From Ruminococcaceae bacterium Marseille-P2935 (GTDB lineage: Bacteria > Bacillota > Clostridia > Oscillospirales > Ruminococcaceae), in assembly GCA_900104565.1 (NCBI GenBank), contig LT629951.1, positions 206,563-270,562 of the forward strand: a stretch of DNA of 64,000 nucleotides, written 5' to 3'. Under the pieces are notes generated by a model. It had not been told where the DNA came from and made no database searches. It worked only from the letters and a program-made list of their open reading frames with translations. Numbering within the stretch: position 1 is the stretch's first letter; each line of letters begins with the position of its first letter. Both the position numbers and the translations under genes were made by a program. Shown here piece after piece: positions 47,862 through 56,560 of the stretch.

Positions 47862-48481
47862 TTGGTCTCCCTCGCTTTCTAAATCGTTACGGATAATCAG
47901 CAGGTAAGGGCATAAGATAAAAACAGACCCGCAGCTGCTTTATATATAAGTAACGAGATTGCTGGGGAAAAATTTGCAACGGCCGGCTTAATATTTCTTT
48001 AAAATTGTCTTAATTTGCCAAACTGTGCCGAAATTACGCATTCACCAACACAGCAGCTGCTTTGCAGACTGCTCATAAGCACTGTAATTTTGCTTGAAGT
48101 TTTATCGTACAGCGCTGGTCTTATGGCAGAAGACATTTTGATTTCGTCAGCTTTTATATCTTTGTTTTTGGGGTTCGTTTGTTTTTTTGCCTCACTTTAA
48201 AAGCTTTTCACTTCACCAGCATAGCCGTTGACTGTTTATAAAAATTATAACCACCAGTTTACCGGTGGTGTGCACGGCCTTAAAAGGAGCAATCACCGGC
48301 CGAACCACTGAACGATATTATTGTATTACATGCCCAACATCTGCAAACAGGTTTATTGGGAAAACAGCTATTTGTATGATAAATTCCGGTTTGTTCTTTC
48401 AAATCCCTTCCCTGGAAAAGAATTTTTCGGGAACTTGCCTCTTCCTGGCAGAATCCGGGGGAACATGCAAAATCGTACAAC
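47862..48481. other. 620-nt gene-free stretch
   Basis: Lies between two minus-strand units. Small plus-strand frames (48015-48200, 48265-48639) have no credible ribosome binding site. It must contain the glycosyltransferase promoter near its left end. Confidence 0.4.
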
Positions 48482-48518
48482 AAAAAAGCACCGGGAGTTT
48501 TTGCTCCCGGTGCTTTTT
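48482..48518. terminator. Terminator of the hydrogenase operon
   Basis: Arms 48483-48497 and 48504-48518 form a perfect 15-bp stem with A-run and T-run ends, 8 nt after the hydA stop on the minus strand. Confidence 0.93.
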
Positions 48519-48525
48519 GATTTCA

Positions 48526-50268
48526 TTAATATCTGCTCTTTGCAGTATAAGAGGTGTGCAGGGTTTCGTGAGCGATGTGGCTGCCGGGTTTTTCCAGAAA
48601 CTCATCATACAGCTTTTTGATAGATGGGTTCTCGTGTGATTTACGAACCGGCTTGTCAGCGTCAGCTTGGTATAAAGCCGCCGCACGTTTACCCTTTAGG
48701 TCCACAAAGTTGCGCACAGAAGCGGGCTGAATGGGCTGGCCGCCGCCGTTTACACAGCCGCCGGGGCAAGCCATAATCTCAATAAACTGGTAATCTGCCT
48801 CGCCGCTCTTCACAGCTTCCAGTACCTTTTTGGCGTTGGTAAGGCCGGAAGCCACAGCAACATTTACCTTCAGTCCGTTCAGGTCGTAGGTAGCGGTCTT
48901 CACACCCTCGGTGCCACGAACGTCGGTAAATTCAACTTCCTTCAATTCGGTGCCGGTTACCCACTCGGCTGCGGTGCGAAGGGCTGCCTCCATTACGCCG
49001 CCGGTAGCGCCGAAGATTACGCTGGCGCCGGTGGATTCTGCCATGGGATCGTCAAATTCTTCATCAGGCAGAATTGCAAAGTTGAGGCCGGCACGCTCGA
49101 TCATGCGGGCGAGCTCACGGGTGGTCAGAGCAATATCAACATCAGGAACACCGGCTGCGCTCTGGTTGGGACGGCCAACTTCGGATTTTTTCGCAGTGCA
49201 GGGCATAATGCTGACCACGACAATATCCTTGGGGTCGATGCCTTTCTTTTTTGCATACCAGGTTTTGATGATGGCGCCGGTCATCTGCTGGGGGGATTTG
49301 CAGGTGGACAGATGAGGGATCATCTCGGGGTAATAATGCTCGCAGTAGTTGATCCAGCCCGGAGAGCAGGAGGTGATCATGGGCAGCGCACCGCCGTTTT
49401 TCACACGCTCAACAAACTCGTTGGCCTCTTCCATAATGGTCAGGTCGGCGCCGAGGTCGGTGTCAAACACCGCATCGAAGCCCAGACGGCGCAGGGCAGC
49501 TACCATTTTGCCGGTTACTTCGGTGCCTACTGGCATATCAAATGCTTCGCCCAAAGTAACGCGGATCGAAGGTGCAGTCTGTACCACTACATGCTTGGTT
49601 GGGTCTGCCAGAGCATCCCAAACCTCCTGGGTCTGGTCTTTTTCAGCTAAAGCACCGGTGGGGCAAACAACAATACACTGCCCGCAGGATACACAGGCAA
49701 CATTGCCCAAATCCTCTTCAAAAGCACAGCCGATATGAGTACTCTGGCCGCGCTCTAAGGTGTTGATTACACCAACATCCTGCCATTTGTTGCAGGCAGC
49801 CACACAGCGGCGGCAGAGCACGCACTTGTTGTTGTCGCGGTACATATGAACAGCCGAATCGTCAATTTCGTATTCGTTGTTAGCGCCTTTATAGTAGGTT
49901 TCATCCTCTACGCCCATATCTTTACACAGTTTCTGCAGTTCGCATTTGCCGGAACGCACGCAGGAGAGGCATTTGCGATGATGGGTGGACAGAATCAGCT
50001 CCAGGGTGTGGCGTCTGGATTCCATGACGCGCTTGGAGTTGGTAATAACCTCCATGCCCTCGTTTACAGGGTAAACGCAGGCGGCAACCAGGCTTCTGGC
50101 GCCTTTTACTTCAACCACACAGATACGGCAGGCGCCGATTTCGTTGATTTCCTTTAAATAGCACAGGGTCGGTATTTCGATACCCGCATACCGTGCAGCC
50201 TCCAGGATGGTAGATCCCGCAGGTACGGAGAAGGGCATACCGTTAATTTTAATATTTACTTGTTCCAT
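48526..50268 (-). CDS. hydA: [FeFe] hydrogenase, catalytic subunit
   Basis: A 580-residue catalytic subunit that interconverts protons and H2. Domains in order: a [2Fe-2S] ferredoxin fold with Cys36, Cys47, Cys50 and Cys64; the His-Cys3 cluster HHRKCLSCVRSGKC; two [4Fe-4S] clusters (CVLCRRCVAACNKW and CVSCGQCIVVCPTG); then the H-cluster domain with TSCSPGW, MPCTAKKSE and MACPGGCVNGGGQP, followed by the small-subunit-like C-terminus (SHIAHETLHTSY). The first H-cluster motif is the TSCS variant of the usual TSCC form. It is the last gene of the operon and takes electrons from the NuoF-like and NuoE-like subunits, which suggests an electron-bifurcating or NADH-linked complex. Confidence 0.95.
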   Translation of the reverse strand: MEQVNIKINGMPFSVPAGSTILEAARYAGIEIPTLCYLKEINEIGACRICVVEVKGARSLVAACVYPVNEGMEVITNSKRVMESRRHTLELILSTHHRKCLSCVRSGKCELQKLCKDMGVEDETYYKGANNEYEIDDSAVHMYRDNNKCVLCRRCVAACNKWQDVGVINTLERGQSTHIGCAFEEDLGNVACVSCGQCIVVCPTGALAEKDQTQEVWDALADPTKHVVVQTAPSIRVTLGEAFDMPVGTEVTGKMVAALRRLGFDAVFDTDLGADLTIMEEANEFVERVKNGGALPMITSCSPGWINYCEHYYPEMIPHLSTCKSPQQMTGAIIKTWYAKKKGIDPKDIVVVSIMPCTAKKSEVGRPNQSAAGVPDVDIALTTRELARMIERAGLNFAILPDEEFDDPMAESTGASVIFGATGGVMEAALRTAAEWVTGTELKEVEFTDVRGTEGVKTATYDLNGLKVNVAVASGLTNAKKVLEAVKSGEADYQFIEIMACPGGCVNGGGQPIQPASVRNFVDLKGKRAAALYQADADKPVRKSHENPSIKKLYDEFLEKPGSHIAHETLHTSYTAKSRY

Positions 50269-50286
50269 TTAGGTACACTCCTTTCC

Positions 50287-52074
50287 TTATCTCTTCACAA
50301 TTGCGCCAAAGCGGCATTTTTCAATACAAGCGCCGCACTTCAGGCACTTCTGAGCGTCGATGACATGAGGGTTTTTAACAGTGCCGCTGATGGCACCAGC
50401 CGGGCAAACCTTGGAGCAGAGGGTACAGCCTTTGCACTTTTCGGCAATAATGCTGTAGTGCAGCAGGTCTTTGCAGACGCCGGCAGGGCAGCGTTTTTCT
50501 TTAATGTGTGCCTCATATTCATCACGGAAGTAACGCAGGGTGGAGAGAACAGGGTTAGGAGCAGTCTGGCCCAAGCCGCACAGGGCGTTGTCCTTAATGT
50601 AGTAGCAAAGCTCCTCCATTTTGTCCAAATCTTCCATGGTGGCACGGCCTTTGGTAATGTTGTCCAGCATCTCATACAAGCGCTTGGTACCAATACGGCA
50701 GGGGGTGCATTTACCGCAGCTTTCATCTACGGTGAACTCCAGGAAGAACTTGGCAATATCCACCATACAGGTGTCTTCGTCCATAACAATCAGACCGCCG
50801 GATCCCATCATGGACCCTATAGCAATCAGGTTATCGTAATCGATCGGGGTATCAATCAGGCTGGCAGGAATACACCCGCCGGAAGGACCGCCTGTCTGGG
50901 CAGCCTTAAACTTTTTGCCGTTGGGAATACCGCCGCCGATTTCTTCAATAATTTCCCGCAGGGTTGTGCCCATAGGAACTTCAACCAGGCCGGTGTTATG
51001 TATTTTACCGCCCAAGGCAAATACCTTGGTACCCTTGGATTTTTCGGTACCCATAGATGCAAACCACTCAGCGCCGTTCAGGATGATTTGGGGAATGTTT
51101 GCATAGGTTTCAACGTTGTTTAATACGGTTGGCTTGCCGAACAGGCCTTTTACTGCCGGGAAAGGAGGACGGCAGCGGGGCTCGCCGCGGTGGCCTTCAA
51201 TCGAGGTCATCAGGGCTGTCTCTTCGCCGCATACAAATGCACCCGCGCCCAGGCGGATATCGATGTCAAAGCTAAAGTCGGTGCCAAAAATGTTTTTGCC
51301 CAATAAGCCCAATTCGCGGGCTTCTTTAATGGCAATCTGCAGGCGTTTTACGGCAATGGGGTATTCGGCGCGTACATAGACATAGCCCTGGTCGGCGCCG
51401 ATTGCATAGCCGGCGATAGCCATTGCTTCAATCAGAACGTTGGGGTCGCCCTCCAAAACCGAACGGTCCATGAATGCACCCGGGTCGCCTTCATCGGCGT
51501 TACAGGCAACAAACTTCTGGCCTTTGGGCTGAGCAGCTGCAAACGCCCATTTTCTTCCTGTGGGGAAGCCGCCGCCGCCTCTGCCGCGCAGGCCGGAATC
51601 GGTAATTACTTTAATTACTTCATCAGGGGTCATCTCAGTCAGCACTTTTGCCAGTGCCTGATAACCATCATAGGCGATGTATTCGTTAATATTTTCAGGG
51701 TCGATCACACCGCAGTTGCGCAGTGCTACACGATGCTGCTTTTTGTAGAAGTCGGTTTCGTTCAGGCTCTTGACGGTATCATCCTCTACGGTTTCAGAAT
51801 AGAGCAGGCGTTTTACCACACGGCCCTTAAGCAGATGCTCCTGAACGATCTCGTGCATATCTTCAGGCTGTACCATGGAATAGAATGCACCCTCGGGGTA
51901 CACCACCATGATTGGGCCCAGTGCGCACAGGCCGAAGCAGCCGGTTTTAATTACCTTTACTTCGTCAGCCAGGCCGGCAGCAGCAATTTCGCTTTCCAGC
52001 GTTTCAATAATCTGCGCGCTGCCCGACGAGGTACATCCGGTACCGCCACAGACTAATACATGGGAACGATACAT
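50287..52074 (-). CDS. hydB: NuoF-like NADH-binding subunit of the hydrogenase
   Basis: A 595-residue flavoprotein. The N-terminal thioredoxin-like [2Fe-2S] domain (about residues 1-90) has CGGTGC and KTGCFGLCALGP; the FMN/NADH domain carries GLRGRGGGGFPTG and a CNADEGDPGAF segment; a [4Fe-4S] site follows in CGKCTPCRIGT; the C-terminal two-cluster ferredoxin domain has CKGCTLCSKVCPAGA and CLKCGACIEKCRFGA. It passes electrons between NADH, ferredoxin and HydA. It starts with ATG at 52074 and is 18 nt from hydA. Confidence 0.94.
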   Translation of the reverse strand: MYRSHVLVCGGTGCTSSGSAQIIETLESEIAAAGLADEVKVIKTGCFGLCALGPIMVVYPEGAFYSMVQPEDMHEIVQEHLLKGRVVKRLLYSETVEDDTVKSLNETDFYKKQHRVALRNCGVIDPENINEYIAYDGYQALAKVLTEMTPDEVIKVITDSGLRGRGGGGFPTGRKWAFAAAQPKGQKFVACNADEGDPGAFMDRSVLEGDPNVLIEAMAIAGYAIGADQGYVYVRAEYPIAVKRLQIAIKEARELGLLGKNIFGTDFSFDIDIRLGAGAFVCGEETALMTSIEGHRGEPRCRPPFPAVKGLFGKPTVLNNVETYANIPQIILNGAEWFASMGTEKSKGTKVFALGGKIHNTGLVEVPMGTTLREIIEEIGGGIPNGKKFKAAQTGGPSGGCIPASLIDTPIDYDNLIAIGSMMGSGGLIVMDEDTCMVDIAKFFLEFTVDESCGKCTPCRIGTKRLYEMLDNITKGRATMEDLDKMEELCYYIKDNALCGLGQTAPNPVLSTLRYFRDEYEAHIKEKRCPAGVCKDLLHYSIIAEKCKGCTLCSKVCPAGAISGTVKNPHVIDAQKCLKCGACIEKCRFGAIVKR

Positions 52075-52088
52075 TGGTTTATTCCTCC

Positions 52089-52460
52089 TTATTTTGCATT
52101 GGCGCCAATGGTATATTCGGTAACCGGGTTGCCGTTAACAATATGGTCAGAAACAATTTTAGCAACCTTTTCCGGGCTCATTTTTACATAGGTAACCTTT
52201 TCCTTGCCCGGAACAAATACTTCAACCACCGGCTCATACTGGCAGATACCGATGCATCCGGTTTGTGCAACGGTTACGTTGTGCAGGTTCCGCTTTGCTA
52301 CCTCATCGGTAAAAGCAGTTAATACGGGGCGCGCTCCGGCGGCAATGCCACAGGTAGCCATGCCCACAACAATTCTTATATTGTCCGACTCATCGTGACG
52401 GATGCCGATTTTGCTTCTCATCTCATCGCGAATGGCCTGAAGCTCTGCTAAAGTTTTCAC
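52089..52460 (-). CDS. Thioredoxin-like [2Fe-2S] ferredoxin of the hydrogenase operon
   Basis: A 123-residue protein with the thioredoxin-like ferredoxin fold. Cluster ligands lie in GMATCGIAAGA and QTGCIGICQYEP. An N-terminal helical stretch (AELQAIRDEMRSK) precedes it. It overlaps the upstream ATPase-domain gene by 4 nt and lies 14 nt before hydB, so it is part of the complex or a small electron carrier for it. Confidence 0.9.
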   Translation of the reverse strand: MKTLAELQAIRDEMRSKIGIRHDESDNIRIVVGMATCGIAAGARPVLTAFTDEVAKRNLHNVTVAQTGCIGICQYEPVVEVFVPGKEKVTYVKMSPEKVAKIVSDHIVNGNPVTEYTIGANAK

Positions 52461-53035
52461 AGATAGCCCTCACTTTCCTTTTGTTCCGCTCCGCCCTCGT
52501 TCAGGGCCGAGACATTCTCATTAATGTAATCTTCTATAAAACGTAAGACCTCGTATGTATTCAGCGGAACGCCCTCCAGCTGCTGCCGGAACTGGCGGGT
52601 ATCGGCAACAAAACGTTTGCCGTCTACCGAATAGGAATAGATAAAATCAAGGTCCGGATTGCACCCAATCAGCGATACCACCGTTTGTGTCATATCTCCC
52701 AGCGGCATACAGTCAATATGGTCGGTTACAAATACTGCGGTGACTGTGGTACCTACCCCAACTGCACTTTCAATCAAAAATTCCCCTCCGGTCTGCTCGG
52801 CAGCCATACGGTAAAACGGAATTCCTAAGCCAACTTTACGGGTGGTGCGGGTGGTAAAAAACGGGTCGGTTACCCGCTGGAGCTTTTCCTCATCCATACC
52901 GCAGCCATTATCCTTAATGACAATGGTTTGCTTGTGTGCTGCGCGTTCTTGCTCCAGGCTGATTTCGATTAAACTTGCACCGGCGCGAACCGAGTTTTGC
53001 GCAATATCCAGCACGTTTAAAGACAGATCCTCCAT
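52457..53035 (-). CDS. ATPase-domain (GHKL) protein in the hydrogenase operon
   Basis: A 192-residue protein. The N-terminal part (about 1-105) is a histidine-kinase-type ATPase domain with the N-box DIAQNSVRAGAS, G1 DNGCGMD, a lid region, G2 GLGIPFY and GVGTTVTAVF; there is no dimerisation/phosphoacceptor domain and no sensor. The C-terminal part (about 110-185) has no recognised domain. It overlaps the ferredoxin gene and lies 6 nt after the NuoE-like gene. It could phosphorylate or regulate the hydrogenase or a partner from the divergent operon, but no substrate is evident. Confidence 0.85.
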   Translation of the reverse strand: MEDLSLNVLDIAQNSVRAGASLIEISLEQERAAHKQTIVIKDNGCGMDEEKLQRVTDPFFTTRTTRKVGLGIPFYRMAAEQTGGEFLIESAVGVGTTVTAVFVTDHIDCMPLGDMTQTVVSLIGCNPDLDFIYSYSVDGKRFVADTRQFRQQLEGVPLNTYEVLRFIEDYINENVSALNEGGAEQKESEGYL

Positions 53036-53041
53036 GGCGGT

Positions 53042-53539
53042 TTAATCGTTGTATTTTGCCAGGATGGTATCTACATCGTCCACAGTCAGACGGCCGTAGA
53101 CCTCATCGTTGATGGTCATAACAGGAGCCAAGCCGCAGGCGCCGATGCACCGGCAGGCTTCCAGCGAAAATTTGCCATCGGGAGTGCACTCGCCGCTTTT
53201 AATGCCCAGCCTTTGAGAAATACGGTCAAACACATCGCCAGAGCCCTTTACATAGCAGGCGGTACCCAGGCAAACCGAAATTTTGTTGCGCCCTTTGGGG
53301 TTTAGTGCAAATTGCGCATAGAAGGTTGCTACGCCATACACTTCCGACAAGGGAATACCCAGTTCGGTGGCGATGATCTCCTGCACCTCGATCGGCAGAT
53401 ATCCATAGATATCTTGCGCCTGCTGCATAATGGGCATCAGAGCGCCTTTTGTGTCCTTCAGCCCCGCAATTACCTCGCGCAGCTGTTTTTCCTGTTCAGG
53501 GGTGCCCTGAAAGGGGACAACGGTTTTTTTATTGGCCAT
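53042..53539 (-). CDS. hydC: NuoE-like subunit of the hydrogenase
   Basis: A 165-residue thioredoxin-like [2Fe-2S] protein of the NuoE family. Ligands are in CLGTACYVKGS and EACRCIGACGLAPVM. It pairs with the NuoF-like HydB for electron transfer. It is the first gene of the operon; ATG 53539 has CAAGGAGGTTT upstream. Confidence 0.93.
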   Translation of the reverse strand: MANKKTVVPFQGTPEQEKQLREVIAGLKDTKGALMPIMQQAQDIYGYLPIEVQEIIATELGIPLSEVYGVATFYAQFALNPKGRNKISVCLGTACYVKGSGDVFDRISQRLGIKSGECTPDGKFSLEACRCIGACGLAPVMTINDEVYGRLTVDDVDTILAKYND

Positions 53540-53812
53540 CAGATTGAAACCTCCTTGGGTTATAATAAAGGATAGGCGGTTTGTTAAAAAAACAACAAAC
53601 TTAAGCCCGCTTTTTCGTGAATATTATAACAGAAAAAATGTTTTAAATCCACACTTATTCCAGACTTCGGTAAGCAAAAAACTTCCTTTCTATCCAAAGG
53701 TTTCACATATTTTGCCGAATTTAGCGTTCTCTCAAAAATATACAAAAATAGTGGTAGTTTGTTTTGTTGTGCAACTTGGACAGATTGATAACTCTTTCAT
53801 TTAAATATCCAG
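53540..53812. other. Divergent intergenic region of the redox block
   Basis: AT-rich, no gene. The hydrogenase operon promoter must lie here; a TATAAT is seen on the minus strand (plus coordinates 53623-53628), but its -35 is poor. Confidence 0.45.
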
Positions 53813-53842
53813 TTGATTTGCCTATCGGTTTCATGGTATAAT
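53813..53842 (+). promoter_or_regulatory. Promoter of the DRTGG / HfsB-like operon
   Basis: TTGATT (53813-53818), an 18-nt spacer and a consensus TATAAT (53837-53842) preceded by TGG. A GTGAAT/ATTCAC inverted repeat lies just downstream (about 53864-53888) and may be an operator. Confidence 0.7.
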
Positions 53843-53919
53843 GGCTATATTACATCAATGTTCGTGTGAATTTTTTGCTATTATTCACAAACTTTTGGTG
53901 TTTGATAAGGAGGATTCGT

Positions 53920-54273
53920 ATGACAGTCGGTGATGTTCGCAATATTTTACAGGCCAGAGTACTTTGTGGAGAAGATTTTATGGAAAAAACGGTACATACT
54001 GCATGCGGCAGCGATATGATGAGCGATGTACTTGCTTATGTAAAAGACCAGTCAGTCCTGCTTACCGGGCTTGTTAATTCCCAGGTGGTTCGCACTGCCG
54101 AAATGATGGATATGGTATGCATTGTATTTGTTCGGGGCAAGGTACCGGATGATGCCATACTGGAGCTTGCCAAAGAAAAAGAAATTGTCATCCTCTCCAC
54201 CAATTACAGGATGTTTACCGCTTGCGGCCTTCTGTTCGATCATGGGCTGAGAGGAGGCTGCGAGCTGAAGTGA
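53920..54273 (+). CDS. DRTGG domain protein (first copy)
   Basis: A 117-residue single-domain protein of the DRTGG type, with VLLTGLVNSQVVRTAEMMDMVCIVFVRGK and ILELAKEKEIVILSTNYRMFTACGLL. DRTGG domains also sit between the CBS domains of some pyrophosphatases and in Pta-like proteins, where they may bind nucleotides. ATG 53920 follows AAGGAGGA. It is first in an operon divergent from the hydrogenase genes. Confidence 0.85.
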   Translation: MTVGDVRNILQARVLCGEDFMEKTVHTACGSDMMSDVLAYVKDQSVLLTGLVNSQVVRTAEMMDMVCIVFVRGKVPDDAILELAKEKEIVILSTNYRMFTACGLLFDHGLRGGCELK

Positions 54274-54701
54274 GCCAAAAAATAATCATGAATTTTACCG
54301 TTCCCGGTGACGATTTCACCCGGGCCGGAGAAGCCTCCAGTGCGGTGAAACGAGCCCTCAAACAGCTGGGGCTTAATTCCGACGTGATTCGCCGGGTGGC
54401 AATTGCCATGTACGAAGGTGAAATCAATATGGTCATTCACGCCAACGGAGGCGAAATTGTTGTAGAAATTGGCAGCGATGACGTCCAAATGATTTTGACC
54501 GACCATGGCCCGGGCATTCAGGATATTGCGCTTGCCATGCGGGAAGGTTATTCCACTGCACCGGACGAGGTACGCAACCTGGGGTTTGGCGCCGGAATGG
54601 GCCTGCCCAATATGAAAAAATACACCGATGAAATGACAATTGACAGCATAGTGGGCCAAGGTACCACGGTACGTATGGTGGTACGGGTACCACAGTCCTG
54701 A
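54270..54701 (+). CDS. Anti-sigma-factor-like serine kinase (SpoIIAB/RsbW-type ATPase)
   Basis: A 143-residue GHKL ATPase domain. Its N-box is YEGEINMVIHA, G1 is DHGPGIQD and G2 is GFGAGMGLPNMKKY, with GQGTTVRMVV at the end, so all ATP-binding motifs are intact. The start is GTG 54270, overlapping the preceding stop (GTGA), behind GAGGAGG. RsbW-type proteins bind sigma factors or phosphorylate anti-anti-sigma proteins; no such partner is next to it, but two DRTGG proteins and a hydrogenase-like protein are. Confidence 0.85.
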   Translation: MSQKIIMNFTVPGDDFTRAGEASSAVKRALKQLGLNSDVIRRVAIAMYEGEINMVIHANGGEIVVEIGSDDVQMILTDHGPGIQDIALAMREGYSTAPDEVRNLGFGAGMGLPNMKKYTDEMTIDSIVGQGTTVRMVVRVPQS

Positions 54702-54726
54702 CAGGGATGGAAATGAGGTGATTCCA

Positions 54727-56013
54727 GTGAGCGAATTTTTTCACTCGGTTACGCTGGACCGGGATAAATGCCAGGGATGCATTAACTGTGTTAAACGCTG
54801 CCCCACTGAGGCAATCCGTGTAAGGGACGGCAAAGCGAAGATTATAAAAGAACGTTGTATTGACTGCGGGGAGTGTATTCGTATTTGCCCGCATCATGCG
54901 AAGCTCCCTATCTTTGACCCTTTGTCAATTATGGAAGATTATAAATATACCATTGCTCTGCCCGCCCCTGCGTTATATGGGCAGTTTAATAATTTAGATG
55001 ATGTGGATATTTTGCTGACCGCCTTGCTAAAGCTTGGATTTGATGAAGTGTATGAGATTGCCAAAGCTGCCGAGCTGGTGTCGGACAGTACCCGTAAGCT
55101 GATGAGCCAGGGGGCGCTGGCCAAACCGGTCATCAGTTCCGCCTGCCCGGCGGTGGTGCGGCTGATCCGGGTACGGTTTCCCGAACTCATTCACAACGTA
55201 CTGCCCCTGCACGCCCCAATTGAACTGGCCGCCCGGATATCCAAGCAGGCAGCAGTCAAGAAAACCGGGCTGCAGCCCGAAGAGATTGGCACTATTTTTA
55301 TCTCCCCCTGCCCTGCCAAAGTGACAGCGGTTAAAATGCCGTTAGGAACTGAAAAAAGCGCCGTAGACGGTGTTGTGGCTATTCGGGATGTTTACCCAAA
55401 GCTTTTAGGGCTGATGAAAGAAGTCAATATTCCCAACGAGATGAGCTCAGCCGGTCGTATGGGCATCGGCTGGGGTTCCAGCGGCGGAGAAGCAACCGCC
55501 CTTTTAAACGAACGATATTTAGCGGCCGATGGTATTGAAAACGTGATTAAAGTATTGGAAGACCTGGAGGATGAAAAGTTTACGGATTTGGATTTTGTGG
55601 AGCTGAACTCCTGCAGCGGCGGCTGTGTGGGCGGTGTGCTTACCGTAGAAAACCCCTATGTAGCCAAGGCGCGGCTCAAACGCATCCGCAAATACCTGCC
55701 AGTTTCCTGTAATCGGATTGACGATGTCATTCCCAGAGAGGCCAAGTGGGACGCCCGGCTGGAGTACCTGCCGGTGCTGCAGCTGGACAGCAACGTGGAT
55801 GCAGCGCTTTCCAAAATGAACGAAATGAATGAAATTATTGCGCGGCTGCACGGCATTGACTGCGGTTCCTGTGGGGCTCCCTCCTGCAAAGCGCTGGCGG
55901 AGGATATTGTACGGGGCTTTGCCACCGAAGACGCCTGTATTTTTAATATTAAGGCTCAGCTGCACAATTTGGAGGACAAAATTTCGGGGCTGAAGAAGGG
56001 AGAATTGGAATGA
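54727..56013 (+). CDS. HydS/HfsB-like iron-sulfur protein, putative redox or H2 sensor
   Basis: A 428-residue relative of [FeFe] hydrogenases. Two [4Fe-4S] sites (CQGCINCVKRCP and CIDCGECIRICP) precede a hydrogenase-like domain with SSACPAVVRLI, SPCPAKVTAVK and SCSGGCVGGV, so the four H-cluster ligand cysteines appear kept, but the proton-transfer cysteine of TSCCP is alanine, as reported for sensory HydS. A C-terminal Fe-S domain has CGSCGAPSCKALAEDIVRG. GTG 54727 is favoured (GAGGTG 6 nt upstream); GTG 54718 is an alternative. Neighbours are an ATPase-domain protein and DRTGG proteins, fitting a signalling role. Confidence 0.85.
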   Translation: MSEFFHSVTLDRDKCQGCINCVKRCPTEAIRVRDGKAKIIKERCIDCGECIRICPHHAKLPIFDPLSIMEDYKYTIALPAPALYGQFNNLDDVDILLTALLKLGFDEVYEIAKAAELVSDSTRKLMSQGALAKPVISSACPAVVRLIRVRFPELIHNVLPLHAPIELAARISKQAAVKKTGLQPEEIGTIFISPCPAKVTAVKMPLGTEKSAVDGVVAIRDVYPKLLGLMKEVNIPNEMSSAGRMGIGWGSSGGEATALLNERYLAADGIENVIKVLEDLEDEKFTDLDFVELNSCSGGCVGGVLTVENPYVAKARLKRIRKYLPVSCNRIDDVIPREAKWDARLEYLPVLQLDSNVDAALSKMNEMNEIIARLHGIDCGSCGAPSCKALAEDIVRGFATEDACIFNIKAQLHNLEDKISGLKKGELE

Positions 56014-56345
56014 CCGTAAGGGAATTGACCGAGAAAACCGGCTGGGCAGTATTGGCTGGCCAGGATGCGCTCAGCCGTGAAATTGACGGTATTTATTGCT
56101 GCGACATGTTAAGCATTGCCATGGGGCGGGCTCCGGCAGACAGTGCCTGGGTGACGGTAATGGCTAATGTAAATACCTTGGCAGTGGCCGTATTGGCCGA
56201 TGTGGCCTGTGTAATTCTGGCCGAAAATGTGCGGCCCGATGATGCCACAGTAGCAAAAGCGCAGGAACAGAATGTTGCCCTGCTGCAAAGTGGCATGCCG
56301 GTTTATGAAACTGCCCGCAGGGTGGAATCAGCGCGGGACCATTGA
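56010..56345 (+). CDS. DRTGG domain protein (second copy)
   Basis: A 111-residue protein of the same family as the first gene of the operon (shared pattern VTVMANVNTLAVAVLADVACVILAENVRPDDATVAKAQEQNV). It overlaps the preceding gene by 4 nt (ATGA). Having two copies flank the sensor and ATPase genes suggests a heteromeric or paired role. Confidence 0.82.
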   Translation: MTVRELTEKTGWAVLAGQDALSREIDGIYCCDMLSIAMGRAPADSAWVTVMANVNTLAVAVLADVACVILAENVRPDDATVAKAQEQNVALLQSGMPVYETARRVESARDH

Positions 56346-56518
56346 TAAATCATACGGATAAGCTTTTGGGTAAGGGTAGTTTTCGCCGCATGTTAGGTTA
56401 ACAGACGGTTTGCAGAATTAACGCCTGCGTAGCTTGATTCACTGCGGCTGAAGCGGTAAACAAAACGGATCCGTTTTTCATTGCGCACTACTTTTCATTG
56501 AGCACTACTGTAAACGCC

Positions 56519-56550
56519 AGCCGGAACCGAGGAAAGGTTCCGGCTTTTTG
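56519..56550 (+). terminator. Terminator between the DRTGG gene and the PHP gene
   Basis: A 10-bp stem (56519-56528 with 56536-56545) with TTTTTG after it. It ends about 2 nt before the ribosome binding site of the PHP gene. Confidence 0.85.
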
Positions 56551-56560
56551 GGAGGCAGAG

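Noticed and set aside
50260..51123. 287-codon frame antisense to hydB
   Set aside because: Shadow frame caused by codon use in hydB; no signals.
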